NCBI RefSeq assembly: GCF_003589595.1
Contig: NW_020654422.1
Location: 5,995,039 to 6,059,038, forward strand
Direction: 5' to 3'
Length of the DNA: 64,000 bases
Origin: Hyposmocoma kahamanoa
Taxonomy: Eukaryota; Arthropoda; Insecta; Lepidoptera; Cosmopterigidae
Shown here: positions 23,716-35,178 of the stretch, in pieces
How the letters are laid out: every line of letters begins with the position of its first letter
How positions within the stretch are numbered: position 1 is the first letter of the stretch
The notes under the pieces: generated by a model
The model's database searches: none
The model's input: only the letters and a program-made list of their open reading frames with translations
What the model was told of the DNA's origin: nothing
Made by a program: the position numbers and the translations under genes

Positions 23716-24635
23716 CTTCTATGTCTCGCGATTTCCGAACCACCGAATATTCAATTCCATACCCATTGATTATTAGATTTAAAATCTACAATAATTTGAA
23801 TTTTGAACATCGTACTTTATTGTTGTTTTGTTTTGATTTCCGCGTGAACTATATAGAGCTATAACTATTTCTCTATTTTTAATAACATTTACTCCCTGTC
23901 AATAAGCAAGTTAATAAAAATATAAAGTAAATATAGTGTGCTTTTCACATAACTAAAAATTATTTTTCCTGTTATTAACGAACAATATAATTAACAATTA
24001 TGTATTGCTCTTTTGTATCTTTTTAAGTGTCTGAAAAGGAACTGATTTATCTTTTTTATCATATTCTTTTAAAATATTCTTTACTGTTCCGATTGAAACA
24101 CCACAAGCTACAGAATCACGTTTTTGGACATTTTGAAAATAACCATTGTTGCCTTTTTTGAACGTGACTTTAGCGGATTTACTCCCATTGTATAATAAAT
24201 AAAAAATGTAATTGCAACAGTGTATACTTTCAAGTCGACTGAAAGCGTCCGGTCTGTACTAAAGGCAAAGGGCAACTGAATAAAACCCGACGACAGCCGA
24301 AACACGAAGTTTGCCGAGACACATTGAGAAAATAGCAGCACTGAAGGTATGTACTATATCGATGGATCCTGTGTATGAGGGCCAAAGCGCAAAATCACAA
24401 CTTTACAGGAGGGGCTTCCAAACTCAATCTGGTATATTTTCAAGATTTCCTTGTATTTCGAGGTTTCCTTGAATATGTTTGATTTTGTTTTAATGCTACC
24501 TTATGAAATGAAGCACTTCCCACAAAAAAGTGAAAATGATCTAATTGTTACTTAGGCCCTTATACCATCAATATAGGAATTAAGTTTCAAGTCGGGTATA
24601 AAAAAATATAGTTTTACAATGAGTTGAGCGGTGGA

Positions 24636-24838
24636 TGATGTCGATGGTCCAACGGCTGGTGTGGACGCTATATGAAGAGGTTCCGCGTTCGATTCCCGGT
24701 AGGACCAATTTGAAAAAAAGACTTTTCTAAATTGGTACATGTCAGGGTGTTCTAGGTGTGTAAGTGTCCCGGATTGAGTTCCGTTGCTCTGGTACTCATA
24801 GTACAGGGAGTTCCCTAGTTTGAGACCAGGTAAGCTGG
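24636..24838 (+). mobile_element. SINE-C (tRNA-headed)
   Basis: Head GATGGTCCAACGGCTGGTG (A-box region) and GCGTTCGATTCCCGGTAGG (B box), then a body with GACTTTTCTAAATTGGTACA. The 175-codon minus frame at 24552-25079 crosses this SINE and the next one, and is not a gene. Confidence 0.75.
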
Positions 24839-24844
24839 TGTGTT

Positions 24845-25150
24845 TGTGGCACATTATAACAAAAATGGTTACATTATCATCAATCCACTTACACGTTCCA
24901 CAGCTGGGCACGGATCTCCTGTCGTCTCCTCTCATAATCCGCCTCCCTGGGCCAATGTGGGTTGGGACTTCACACGTTTTCCGAGGTTTGTGAACCTTCT
25001 TCGACGTGTAGGTTTCATCACGATGTTTTTCGTTCACCAAAAAGCTCTTGTTAAATTTCAAGACCGGATTCGAGCCCATGGCCTCTGCCAGAGTTTAGAA
25101 GCGGTATGTCAAACTATTAGGCTACCACGGCTATTCTATACAAAAAAGTT
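24845..25150 (-). mobile_element. SINE-E (tRNA-like head, LINE-like tail)
   Basis: On the minus strand: TAGCCGTGGTAGCCTAATAG (A-box region), GGGCTCGAATCCGG (B-box-like), a middle part with GGTGAACGAAAAACATCGTG, then the tail GCCCAGCTGTGGAACGTGTA. The tail resembles the 3' ends of RTE-type LINEs. A shorter relative lies at 51318-51515. Confidence 0.7.
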
Positions 25151-25179
25151 GTATCAAGTTGATAATACCTAGGCGGAGT

Positions 25180-25362
25180 TACCCCCCGTTCACACGGCAT
25201 TGCACTGCAGATTTTCTTGCAGTATTCTATGTGCGTTTGTATGTGTGTGCGTTTTTTTGCAGGACAAACACCGTGCAATCGGTTCTATATCTAATATTTA
25301 TTCGGTTCGGATTTGTACTGTAAAAAAAACGTGCAGTACAAAGCCGTGTGAACGGGGAGTTA
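25180..25362. repeat. Fold-back MITE M3
   Basis: Inverted ends: left CCCCGTTCACACGGCATTGC, and right, complemented, CCCCGTTCACACGGCTTTGT. TGCACTGCAG and CTGTA words flank the centre. Length is about 180 bp with no coding potential. Overlapping ORFs at 25200-25463 are by-products. Confidence 0.8.
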
Positions 25363-26092
25363 GACCTTACAATTTCGGTTATCACCAGCTCAGAGCAACG
25401 TGTCGATGAAAATTTGATAAGCTGAATAATTAGAGCGGAATCAGTTCCGTCGTCGCTATGCATAATTCAATATCTGTTACCATTACCGACAGGGAACAGA
25501 TGTTACAGTACACCTTACAGCAGTAGTTTAACGGTGGATCTCTAATATGTATACAAATATCTTTTAGCCATACATATGTGTAGTGGTTTTTTCCAATTCT
25601 TGTATACTAAAAACGTTAAGATTACGTGGAGTCGAATAAAAGAATTGTAAAAATTAAATATACGAATTATTTTAAGCATTAAGTACAACATTCTAGAAGT
25701 ATAATATACGGCTACTTGAACATCGCAATTGTAAAATCCTTTATGTGAATATAGTTATAAATTATTCTCCGGTATAACAAATTACAATATATATCTACTG
25801 TGCCGACGGTATTAATTAAATTCATCAAGCTGGCAATGGAAAGGTATTCGTAATTATTACTGGTCTACTATATTACAATATGGCGACGTCGCAGTGATAT
25901 TATTTTATGCAAAATACAGTTAAAGACTGTTAAAGAATGAGAAGTAAGGTAAAGTAAGACAAATGTTATGTGAATTTCAATCTAACCAAATCAGCTGAAG
26001 AGGGGAAGATAAATATATAAAAATGTTTATTTAAAACAAAATGAGATGCTCCGATTTATGTGTTATAATAATATAAAACAAAATAAAATTAG
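25363..26092. other. No gene recognised
   Basis: AT-rich sequence with no ORF of note. Confidence 0.35.
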
Positions 26093-26396
26093 TAGCAGTA
26101 AAGCTCGTAGTGAAACAATTCGTCCAGGGAAGTATGTACTGATACCTTTCCAATTTCTGCTGCCAACCAGTAATGTGAACATTTCTGCATTTCGGTTTTG
26201 AAGGGTAAGGGGTAGTGGTGAAATTACAGGCACACCGGTCTTGTTAACTTATGTTCTCAGGGTGACAGGCGCAGTGTTAGTGCCTCTAAAATCTTTGTCA
26301 ATTATATTTCTGAGCGGCTCTGCAACTCTTATGGACAAGTGTGTCGCTCACCGCCAGTTGCACGTCTTGTTCACCCCGTCACCCTATATCAAAAAA
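26093..26396 (+). repeat. Family S2 repeat, full-length
   Basis: TTAGTAGCAGTAAAGCTCGT at the 5' end and CCCGTCACCCTATATC at the 3' end. It is more diverged than most copies. It is followed by a GT/GC-rich low-complexity tract (26408-26490) that gives a spurious Cys-rich 73-codon frame. Confidence 0.82.
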
Positions 26397-26399
26397 TTA

Positions 26400-27222
26400 T
26401 AGTTTTATTGTGCGTCATGCGTGTGTGCAAGCATGCGTATGCACGTGTCTGTTCTTGTGTGCGCGTGAGTGCGTGTTCTTGTGCGTAGATGCAGATAATG
26501 ATAACAAGATCTTGAGATATAGAGATGTAGAATTGGGATATCAGCCCCTATTTTGTAAATAAACCTTACTCATATGACGTGCATCAAACGATACGATCGT
26601 ATAATCTGTGAGTTTAATTCCTTAAATGAAACTCGCAAAACCAATTTATACCACCGATCACTATAGTAATCAACTGCGCAATGTTCACGGAAATGTGTCA
26701 AGACTCGCAAACTAATTTGTGCCAGTACGATATACGGCGTCATGGAATTCGATGAGATTCGTTGGCGGTGGAAATGTTATTACTTATTAGTTACATGAGA
26801 CCGTGTCTCTACTAATTGAGAAAGTTATTAACTGTGAAGGTAACCATGCATTTACAAATTGTTAATAACGCAACGTTACCTTTCGGAAAAGCCTCCTTTT
26901 TAACTTTTCTACCACTTTAGAACTAGCTTCCAGCTTCTGTCGTTTTGCTTTGTGTGCATTATTTGTATCCAATACGACACAACATCATTACTAACTGGAA
27001 AGCCGTAAGTAGAAACCTATGATGGTCTAAACCGATTAAAGATGTGCATTTAAATTATGCTCTACATATATGCAGTCCACTTGGCAGAACACTTCATTGC
27101 TAAATTGGTTTCTGAGTTTCATATTATGTACTTTAGTTCACTAAATAATCACTTGCTTTAATGGTAAAGGCCGTGATATATGTAACCTACATCCTAAAGG
27201 AGGATCACATAATTCTTTGGCC
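26400..27222. other. No gene recognised; GT/GC low-complexity tract
   Basis: GTGTGTGCAAGCATGCG-type low complexity at 26408-26490, then AT-rich unique DNA. Confidence 0.4.
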
Positions 27223-27498
27223 CAATTTTATACCAGGTGATGGGACGAACGAGTCGTGCGCCTGGTGGTAAGCGACACACCTGTTCATAGCAGTTACGAT
27301 ACCACTCAGAACTTTAATAACAAAGGTCTCAGGGGCACTACCACTGCGCTCGTCACCTTGAGTCATAAGTTGATAAGTCTCATGTGCCTGTAATTTCACC
27401 AGTACCCCTTAAAACCGGAACGCAGTAATGCTCACATTAGTTCTTAGCGGCAGAAATAGGAAAGATGGCAGTACTTCCTTGGACGAACTCTTTCACAA
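27223..27498 (-). repeat. Family S2 repeat, nearly full-length
   Basis: Runs from ATTTTATACCAGGTGATGGG to GGACGAACTCTTTCACAA. Its 5' end then folds back on an inverted S2 start (see 27481-27570). Confidence 0.85.
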
Positions 27499-27570
27499 CT
27501 CCTTGTGAAAGAGTTCGTTCAGTGGACAAATTTTTTGTAGCAGCAGAGCTCCCTCTACTGCTACAAAAAA
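27481..27570. repeat. Double fold-back of S2 5' ends
   Basis: GACGAACTCTTTCACAA (27482-27498) is complementary to TTGTGAAAGAGTTCGTT (27503-27519) across a 4-nt loop. A second hairpin follows: TTTTTTGTAGCAG (27531-27543) against CTGCTACAAAAAA (27558-27570). The words come from the S2 5' end. Confidence 0.85.
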
Positions 27571-28257
27571 ATTATCAACAGAATTAAACCTTTTCGCAGC
27601 CGTAGGCACCGGTCGATGAGATGAGAATGAAACACACCTAGCAATGGTGATGGCCCTATCTGAGAATATGGGCTATTCGGCACATTATCGATACTTTTTA
27701 ACATTACGTGTGAAAATAAGGAGAGCTGCGCCGACTCAGTTCGCTGAATTGTTTTTAATACATCTCGGATTACGTTGCGAGTTTGAAACATTTTCACCGA
27801 GAACTTGCATCTCGCGGGCCGAGACTGTGAATTATGTCTGTTTCATTACCTGCGAGAGAAACTTGATCCAGGACTGGAAAAATATACTTATAAGTTTGAG
27901 AACGAGATTTTGCATAATGTATAAGGTGGATAATACACGGCGCGATGCGCTGCAGCTTTATTTGCTATAAGTTTATATGATAACTCTGATTGTATCCCAC
28001 AGTGCTGAGTTACCGTCTAAAACAGTGTTTAAAGTCTCGTTTTAAATTTACTCTGTGCCTACATTTCAATAAAATTATACCCACAATAGTATAAAAATCA
28101 ATTCACGATAAAAAGTATTTATATTTTACATTACACTATTGCTTTTCAGATGAATTAGATTATTATTATTATTCTATACAAACAAGTAACATTCTGTCAC
28201 AGACAATAATTCTGAAATATGAATAAACCAATTTGTTCTATGTATAAAGGTATTTTG
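27571..28257. other. No recognised gene; 108-codon ORF of unknown meaning
   Basis: The plus-strand frame at 27644-27970 encodes a 108-residue peptide without a recognisable domain, signal peptide or repeat; an opposing 78-codon frame overlaps it. The base composition is slightly GC-richer than the flanks. I do not call it a gene. Confidence 0.3.
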
Positions 28258-28450
28258 ACTGCCGTGGTCGAGTGGCTTGCCCTCCGGTTTTTATGGTGTC
28301 GCCATTGCTGTCGTCCCGAGTTCGATCCCCGGCCGGGTCAGTGTAGAAAAACTAACTTTTCTATATAGTCTTTGATCCATAACATAAGTGCTTTAGCTAC
28401 TTACTTTGGGATCAGAGTAACGTATGTGGTGTTGTCTAATATTTATTTGT
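28258..28450 (+). mobile_element. SINE-D (tRNA-headed)
   Basis: Head CTGCCGTGGTCGAGTGGCTT with an A-box-like TGGTCGAGTGG and B box GAGTTCGATCCCCGGCC. The body has AAACTAACTTTTCTATATAG, then a region ending near GGTGTTGTCTAATATTTATT. The expanded anticodon region excludes a working tRNA gene. Confidence 0.78.
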
Positions 28451-28500
28451 TTTCATATTTATGTATGTGCACATAGCCTTGCTCTAAAGAAGTGAATTAA

Positions 28501-28627
28501 CTAAACAAGATGTTGTTTAGTATAATAATGTATTTGTTTCTATCATAGGCACAATGATTGTATAATTATTAGTCTTAATTGAATCAATCACAACAAGTAC
28601 AATCATGTTATGATTGATTCAATTAAG
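28501..28627. repeat. Two perfect hairpins
   Basis: CTAAACAA-GATG-TTGTTTAG at 28501-28520. Then CTTAATTGAATCAATCA (28574-28590) faces its exact complement at 28611-28627 across 20 nt. They are not part of any repeat family seen here. Confidence 0.8.
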
Positions 28628-29550
28628 AATTCGTCAAACAAGGTCAAAATCCACTTGAATGTGATCCGCTTATTTTTTCAGGACATAAATAAGTAACCAA
28701 AAAAACCATCCTACAAATTATTCAAAGTAATTAGCCTCGACCGGTCGCGGCTTAATTCGCTTTTTAGCATCTTGCAATTATTTCGGTACGTTATGGCGAA
28801 GGGCTCCCGTGGGGAGGAGCCCTGGTTCCTTATTTATTGCGACCCTTCATTTTGCTTAAAGGATGCCAAGGTCAAATGTTAACTTTGCCAATTTGCACAG
28901 GTCAATTTATTTAATGTATTTTTTAATTCCACTTTTAAATTTACAATAAACAAAACAATGTGCATAAACCTATACAATTTTTCGTACATAATGATTCAAC
29001 ATAAGCGTTTGTATCGATGTAGGCGGAAGCCTATAAATCGCAAGTGCTAAAAGTCACCGTGTGTAACCACTCTTAAACATATGGAATTAATGTTATGACT
29101 TACTACTTAGTAACTAACAGTAAGTTTGCCTTTATAAGCCTAAGTAGGCTGGGTCGGTTTGGAAAATTTGCAAAAAAAGTGCCAATATCTCGAGAACCTA
29201 AAGAGTTTTAGCAAAGTCAAATTATTTTTTTCTGCTACGTGTTGAGTTCACCTACCCACAGTGTCCGTCTGTAGTGATATTTTTGGGACACCATGTATAG
29301 ATCTTTAAAAGTTACTCACAAGAAATCAATATTAAAAGAAAATGAAATAGGTATATCGGAAGAAAAATAAAAAAAATATACCGTGGTGGCAAGAAATTTA
29401 TCACTAGTTATTATTATAGCCTATCTTAGAGACTATTTAAATAATATTGGCCAATGTAAAGAAATAACGTAGCTTGATTATACATTTTATTGCAAATAAC
29501 CTAAACAAGAAAGGTTGAATTATAACTAAAACAGCGTAATCATTTTGTCT
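28628..29550. other. No gene recognised; fragment of the 53-kb repeat
   Basis: A short GC hairpin GGGCTCC/GGAGCCC lies at about 28801-28823. 28998-29075 (GCGTTTGTATCGATGTAGG ... AAAAGTCACCGTGTGTAACC) matches parts of the tandem-repeat element at 53205-53470. Confidence 0.5.
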
Positions 29551-29726
29551 AATGATTTGGAGCAGTAAATTCCAAACATCAGTTCGTGTTTTAAATGGCG
29601 CTCCGGGGAGCGTATTCACATATTATAGTCGTTCATGTAATGATTTAGGACTAAGAAAATTCGAAACATCAGGTCGTGTATTGAACGGCGCCCCGGGAAG
29701 CGAATTCTCGCGCAGTCGTTCGTGTA
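29551..29726. repeat. Tandem duplication, 88-bp unit x2
   Basis: Unit 1 (29551-29638) and unit 2 (29639-29726) start AATGATTTGG / AATGATTTAG and share AAACATCAG-TCGTGT, GGCGC-CCGGG and GTCGTTC-TGT in step. They differ by roughly a fifth of positions, so the event is old. Confidence 0.85.
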
Positions 29727-31228
29727 ATTAATTAAATCCATGAACGATCAGAAGTTTGCGTCTATATGTATGGGTAGGTTGCATCAGAGCCAAGGAAGAA
29801 AAAAAACAATTGAAGTACCTTAAAGGTCGATACTACCTCAGTTCGAATTCAAATTTTTTCCGTATTAATACGGTTCATTTTGCTTGGGTCGAGAGGCTTT
29901 TTTTCAGAATTTGTTTTTTACAAACGAAATTAAACTCATTTGAAAAATGTATGTCTAATTGCATACGTGTTTTATTTATTTCAGTTGATATAAAAAAAGC
30001 ATTGATATAATATGTAAAGTACCTATTCAATAAAGCGGTTTTTTTGTAAAATGTCTAAGAAAAATTGTGTTTTTTGTCTATCGCGAAAATTTTTGGGAAT
30101 CGTGTATTCACACCATATAGTAATCAGTGTTTGTCTTCTATTGTACTACATATTTTCTAAAGTAATTGACTCAACACTTTTACTGTTATGCGGAATCAAC
30201 CAAAGCCATTTGAGTTAGGTGTAGACTCTTAAGTCTCGATTACTATAAGAACCGCTGTCGCCAAAACTCACACATTCGTAATTTGAAACACTATGAAAAC
30301 TTGATAATGAGTGGTCGTAGTCTCAAATTTAAAAATAAATAAAAGATTCTAGACTGTCAACATCATTTAAACTTTACCTCTTGGCATATCCCTAGTGTCT
30401 AGTCTATTATTGCAAGTGACGACGTCTTGATTTAATATTGAAATTTCAATCAATGTGCTGCCATCTAGCTGTTAATAGCTGAACGATGACGAATTCGAGA
30501 TGTTTTATTATTTCTAGAAAAAAGAAGAGACCGTATTGCAAAAGCATGAATGAACAAAATATTACGATAAACAGAAAATTGAAAGTTCATTAATATTAAA
30601 CATAATAAGTCTTAATGATGATACGAAACTCCACCGTAGACAGTATTACTTGTGCGACTATCATTTTTGCATTTCAAAGTAGCGAAATAGCCTTATTTCT
30701 ATGATTTTTGAGGTTTTGCGTGAGATAATTATTGACACGACCATAACCTACAAAGCGAAAATGGCGAACTAACTCAAGTTTGCGGAACTTCGCGAACTAT
30801 TGGCACACGTGTCACGCAAACTAAGCGCTTCTACTGTATTTATTGTTCCGTGGTCAGAGCAAACGACGTGAACATTGTATGTACCTACCTGTTTTCCGCA
30901 TAGCATTCTGAATTTCGATTAAAGTATGCTTGAACATTACGACAATTTGAGGATATAGAGCATTTATTACATAAACATAAAAAATCATTAACTATTTATG
31001 TCGTTGTTATAACCAAAAGATAGAAGGATATTCGATAACCCATTGAAAAAGATAATAATCTAACGAAAAAACCCGTTGGAATACGAAGTAAGTTTTACAT
31101 AATGTATTTTATTAAACAAATTCTAGGAAAACATCATCTATTACTATAGTCAAATAATGTAAAAATCTCACAAACGTAACTACAAGTAGTAATTAGACAC
31201 ATAAAGTGAACTTTTAAAATATCATTTA
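29727..31228. other. No gene recognised
   Basis: AT-rich. The 84-codon frame at 29756-30010 (+) has no recognisable domain. Confidence 0.35.
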
Positions 31229-31436
31229 ATTTTTTTTTTTTCAATATCAAGTCATGGGACGAACGAGTCGTGCGCCAGATGGTAAGCTACACACCTGTCC
31301 ATAACAGTTGCAGTACCACTTAGAGCTTTTAATCGCAAAGATCTGAGGGGTACTGTCACGCTGAGACATAAGTTGACAAGTCCCATGTGCCTGTAATTTT
31401 ATCAGCACCCTTACCCTTCAAAACCAGAATGCACTA
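31229..31436 (-). repeat. Family S2 repeat, 5'-truncated
   Basis: A T-run and CAATATCAAGTCATGGGACG at its 3' end, truncated after the CCCTTACCCTTCAAAACCAG block. Confidence 0.85.
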
Positions 31437-32103
31437 GGAACTGGCAAAAACAATCAAAAACAAGTGAGGGATATTCAATGCTCTAACCTCACGACAGAGA
31501 GAACTGTCAGTAAAGAACCTTGATTATTTCTGTCTGGATTGGGGCAAAATTTAAAGTGGTGATGGACCAGAGGCAGAATGATAGCTTCTTTTGTTTGCTT
31601 CTCACTACTAGTGTCTTTAATATGTATTTTTGTTACATTTTTCAGTTACGTACATTCGGGAATGTTTAAAGCAATATCTCTCACTGACGTTAAAGAAAAA
31701 CATCATGTTAGAATCTGTATGTAGAATGAAAGAATGTTCAACAGTCTTGAAAACTGTGTGAAGTTCGCAATTGCACCCTGCATTGTGAAAGCGTAGCGGA
31801 TTATGACTTTAAACCCTCGTGTTAAATGAGACTCGTACCTAGCAGTTCGACGTATCATGGGTTGATGATGATGCCACAAAAATAAAAAGACAAAAGGAGT
31901 AGTTGCATGCAGTGTCCATACGCTTTTACAAAATGAAATTAAAACGCTGAGAGAATATACCAAGAAAATGAAATATATTATAGCGCGAAGTTAATGAAGT
32001 TAAGTGAGTCGAATTAGTGATTTTGCCTACTGTATCCGACTATAGAGTGTCAAATAATTTCATCTACGGACGCCGCGTTGTATGACTCCTGCAAGTATTC
32101 TAA
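31437..32103. other. No gene recognised
   Basis: An 86-codon minus frame (31703-31963) has no recognisable domain. Confidence 0.35.
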
Positions 32104-32123
32104 TATATGTATATATATATATA
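32104..32123. repeat. Short TA tract
   Basis: ATATGTATATATATATATA, adjacent to the LINE tail below. Confidence 0.7.
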
Positions 32124-32139
32124 ATAAATTCTAATGGGT

Positions 32140-32420
32140 CCGGTGGAACTGTGTGATTCATCATCATCCACACCCGCCTTCACCCACTGCTGGTATTGGC
32201 CCCTCGTAATCTGTGCCATACTGTGCTAGTCGTACCTATCTACGATCTGCTACTTTGACGATGTCGTCCTCTCATCTCGCTACAGAACGGCCCACGATTT
32301 ACCATACCTGTCACCATTCGGTTGTCACTTTACTCCATTTATCTACACCACACCTTGTAATATATCCTATCCAGATCCATTCTAAGGTCGTTATCCGATC
32401 CCCTGTGTTCTAAATCTTAG
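32140..32420 (-). pseudogene. LINE RT C-terminus and 3' end, RTE-like fragment
   Basis: The minus frame near 32240-32285 reads R(stop)EDDIVKVADRR, matching the RW-DD-VKVA segment of RTE-like elements with Trp changed to a stop. The 3' end reads ACCAGCAGTGGGTGAAGGCG and then TGATGATGATGA, a typical tail of this LINE type. Confidence 0.7.
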
Positions 32421-32699
32421 TTTATCTTCGGATGTTGGAACTCGGTTTATAAGTTCGATGACGAGTATGACTTGCTCCATGGCACTTTGTGCAACTCTCA
32501 TTCTGTATTCAGTGTCCTATGTGAGCGTCCACGTCTCAGCACTATAAATCATAGTGGGTGTGATTGATGCGTATTTATTACTAAACATACTACGAAATTT
32601 CGCACCGGTTTGAAGATTACTTAATCTTCATACTGTCTGTCTGGTTCCATAGTATAGCATACTTACAATTAATATAGAGACGTCACAAACTGATTGCAG

Positions 32700-33310
32700 T
32701 AAAATTTTGGTCAGTATTTGTCAACTTCTGAGGGTTAAAACCAAAGGAAACGATGGAACGAGCTCGCCGAGAATATGCCTATTAAGTCACAGGGAGTCGG
32801 ATTTTATGTTCTCGGAAACACAGTCGCAGGGAGGGAGTTCCATTTCTGGGCTGTGCCGAAGTGAATATCGACCAAGTAAGGATGATATCCCACCATGGGT
32901 CTGGATGACCGATGGTAAATGTGGGTGGGCGAGTTGAGCTGATGAAGCTCATGGGTACACTCACCGAAATATATTCTGTAGAAAGCTGACAGACAGCAAC
33001 TTTGCGTCTGTGGGTTAAACTATGAAGTTTGTTAGATTACATTAATCGTCGCCAATAAATTTCCTGACTCTGCGTTCAACCGAATCAAGCCATCCCACAG
33101 GTAACAGCAATACTCCTAGGAAGATCAGATTTGTGCTTTGTACAGAATTAAGAGATGTCCAGGTGTGAAATATTGCTTCACCTCATTAAGGATACCTAGT
33201 TTTTTTGGCTGCAATTAGTGCTTTAGATTCAATATTAGCGTCAAAGTTCAAGCCTGCGCTCAATGTTATGTCTAGAAGCTTCACGCAATGATAAAAGTGA
33301 TTACCTATTC
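32700..33310 (-). pseudogene. LINE RT C-terminal region (Jockey-superfamily), degraded
   Basis: The minus-strand reading from 33310 down gives, across stops and shifts, LNFGANIESKALIAAKKLGI, then LLILYKAQI ... EYCCYLWDG, then FYRIYFGECTHELHQL and finally WNSLPATVF. These are the ordered signatures of the region after the RT core in many insect LINEs. Several stops and shifts make it non-functional. A fragment of a similar element lies at 34661-35078. Confidence 0.8.
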
Positions 33311-33649
33311 TGACAAAGCACTATCGTGATTAGTTCACCGTAACAATTTTGAGTACTTCAACAATAGTTATTCAGTGTGCTTGGGCTCATCATGAGAACT
33401 AAAGATGCGCAAGTATAACAAGCGTTAGCACGAACCTCACCTCAACCTACTGATATTCTGGATTTAATACGTCAATAATTGGGCTGCGTAATGATGCTAC
33501 ATACAGCGTAGCACATAAACCCAGCGCAGATTTTTGTTTGACTTAGAAGTAGGTATACTTCCGTATACATAAATATAGTTACTGCGTTTAATAAAGTTGT
33601 ATTCATTTATAAAAAGTTTCTAAGTACGCTCGCATACAAAATACATATT
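33311..33649. other. No gene recognised
   Basis: May contain further LINE decay upstream of the RT fragment, but nothing readable. Confidence 0.3.
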
Positions 33650-33828
33650 AGTAGCAGTAGAGCTCCTTGTGAAAGAGTTCAGCTCAGGGTGACGGGTGCA
33701 GTGGCAAGTGCCCCTCAGATCTTTGCGATTTAAGATCTGAGTGGCACTGCAACTGTTATGACAGACGTGTTGCTTCCCACCGGGCGCACGATTTGTCCGC
33801 CCCATCACTTGGTTTTATTAAAAAAAAC
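33650..33828 (+). repeat. Family S2 repeat, internally deleted
   Basis: 5' end TAGTAGCAGTAGAGCTCCTT is intact, then AAGAGTTCAGCTCAGGGTGA joins to the 3' half, ending GGTTTTATTAAAAAAAAC. About 130 bp of consensus is missing at the join. Confidence 0.85.
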
Positions 33829-34553
33829 ACACTTTTCAAAAAGGCGCGTTCATTAGTCCACAACAAAGCATGTCTTTCTTAAAGATCGGTCTTATCTTAA
33901 GAACATATTTTTGAGATAGATTATATTTCGGCAATCTACGAAACTCACATTAAAAAGTCGACAGAGAAATCTCAACAAAGTATAAAAATGTATGTATATA
34001 AATAAACTGCCACAATTTGGTTTTTCAGTAATTGGATGGTGCCTTTGCCGGGCAACGTGCAGTGTAGTGTTTCCACCTCGTTATTGTATTTATTTTTAAT
34101 AACTTAAAAAAATCCCTTCAATGATTTCATATTTGAAATGGAAAAATAAGGACAGTGCGTAACCTATTTTGTGTATGATGATGATGTGTAATGAGTTATG
34201 TAAAACGAAACACATTTTTCAGTGAAATATGACAAAGTTGTTTTGGATCGATTGTTTTTTGAAAAACTCGAGATTATGGGTACAATCATAGATATAAAAA
34301 AAAGGGGAGATATGTCATAACCTGGCACAATAGTGCACATTTATCCTTTCATCGAAAATTTGATCTGAACAAATCAGACCAAATGTTCAAAAAGGCACTA
34401 CAAAGTTTTATCACACTAATTGAATATTGTTGAACTCATTGCATAGTACATCTTAACGATAGTTTACTCTATACGATTTTACAAATGACTTCTACACTAT
34501 ATTTGGTCGAATCAGGATTGATGATTTTGAAAAAATAAAAGAAATCAATAATG
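33829..34553. other. No gene recognised
   Basis: AT-rich unique-looking DNA. Confidence 0.35.
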
Positions 34554-34660
34554 TAAGCATAACTGCGTTTCGGTTTTGAGCGGTATGGGTATTGGGGAAA
34601 TTACAGGCACATGGGACTTGTGAATTTTATGTCACGGGGTGGCGGGCGCTGTGACAGTGT
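34554..34660 (+). repeat. Family S2 repeat, left part of a split copy
   Basis: AACTGCGTTTCGGTTTTGAG through GGGACTTGTGAATTTTATG to GGCGGGCGCTGTGACAGTG. It continues at 35079 after an intervening LINE fragment. Confidence 0.8.
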
Positions 34661-35078
34661 GTAGATTTTTTCGATAGTGACGATGCGGTGGACGATGTAG
34701 CATGCACACTTAAATAATGACTATTCAGTCTAGCCTTGAAAAAGCCCAAGTTATAGCGTTTGGGAATAAGTCTGCAATCACGGAATTCCATTCGGTTGCC
34801 GTTCGCCATGAAAGAGTTTAAGCGAAACGCTTCGTGAGAATCTTTGGAATATCCATAACATAGACGTGGAAGCCCAGCCTACGCTAGCCCCACGAAGATA
34901 AATGGGAAAGGCGAAATTAAATCATGCAATTCCATCGCACACTCTCCTTTACATATTCTGTAGAATATCGATAAGCAGACAACTTTACGGCGTTGGTCAA
35001 GCCGTTATTTAGCAGAAGTCGGTATTTAGCAGAACCATCCCATAGATGACAGCAATACTCCATACATGATCTACCATG
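34661..35078 (-). pseudogene. LINE RT C-terminus, inserted in S2
   Basis: The minus reading includes KRYNLGFFKARLNSHYL (near 34710-34765), preceded in a shifted frame by the relic TEWNSVIADLFP. The right part (34930-35078) mirrors the YRI / EYCC region of 32700-33310. Frameshifts and stops are present. Confidence 0.78.
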
Positions 35079-35178
35079 GAAAGCTTTAAGTGGCATTGTA
35101 ACTGCTGTGGATAGACTTTAAGCTTACCACCAGGCATAGACTTGCACGTTACGTCACTTGATATCATAAAAAGAAAAA
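35079..35178 (+). repeat. Family S2 repeat, right part of the split copy
   Basis: AAAGCTTTAAGTGGCATTGT through ACCACCAGGCATAGACTTG to TTGATATCATAAAAAGAAAA, the normal S2 3' end. Confidence 0.8.

Noticed and set aside
24552..25079. 175-codon minus-strand ORF, one of the longest in the window
   Set aside because: It spans SINE-C and SINE-E on the minus strand; tRNA-like boxes lie inside it and there is no domain.
26341..26562. Cys-rich 73-codon ORF
   Set aside because: It is encoded by a GT/GC low-complexity tract after an S2 copy; the cysteines come from TGT and TGC repeats.
28258..28335. Second tRNA gene candidate
   Set aside because: The anticodon region is expanded and a SINE-like body follows.
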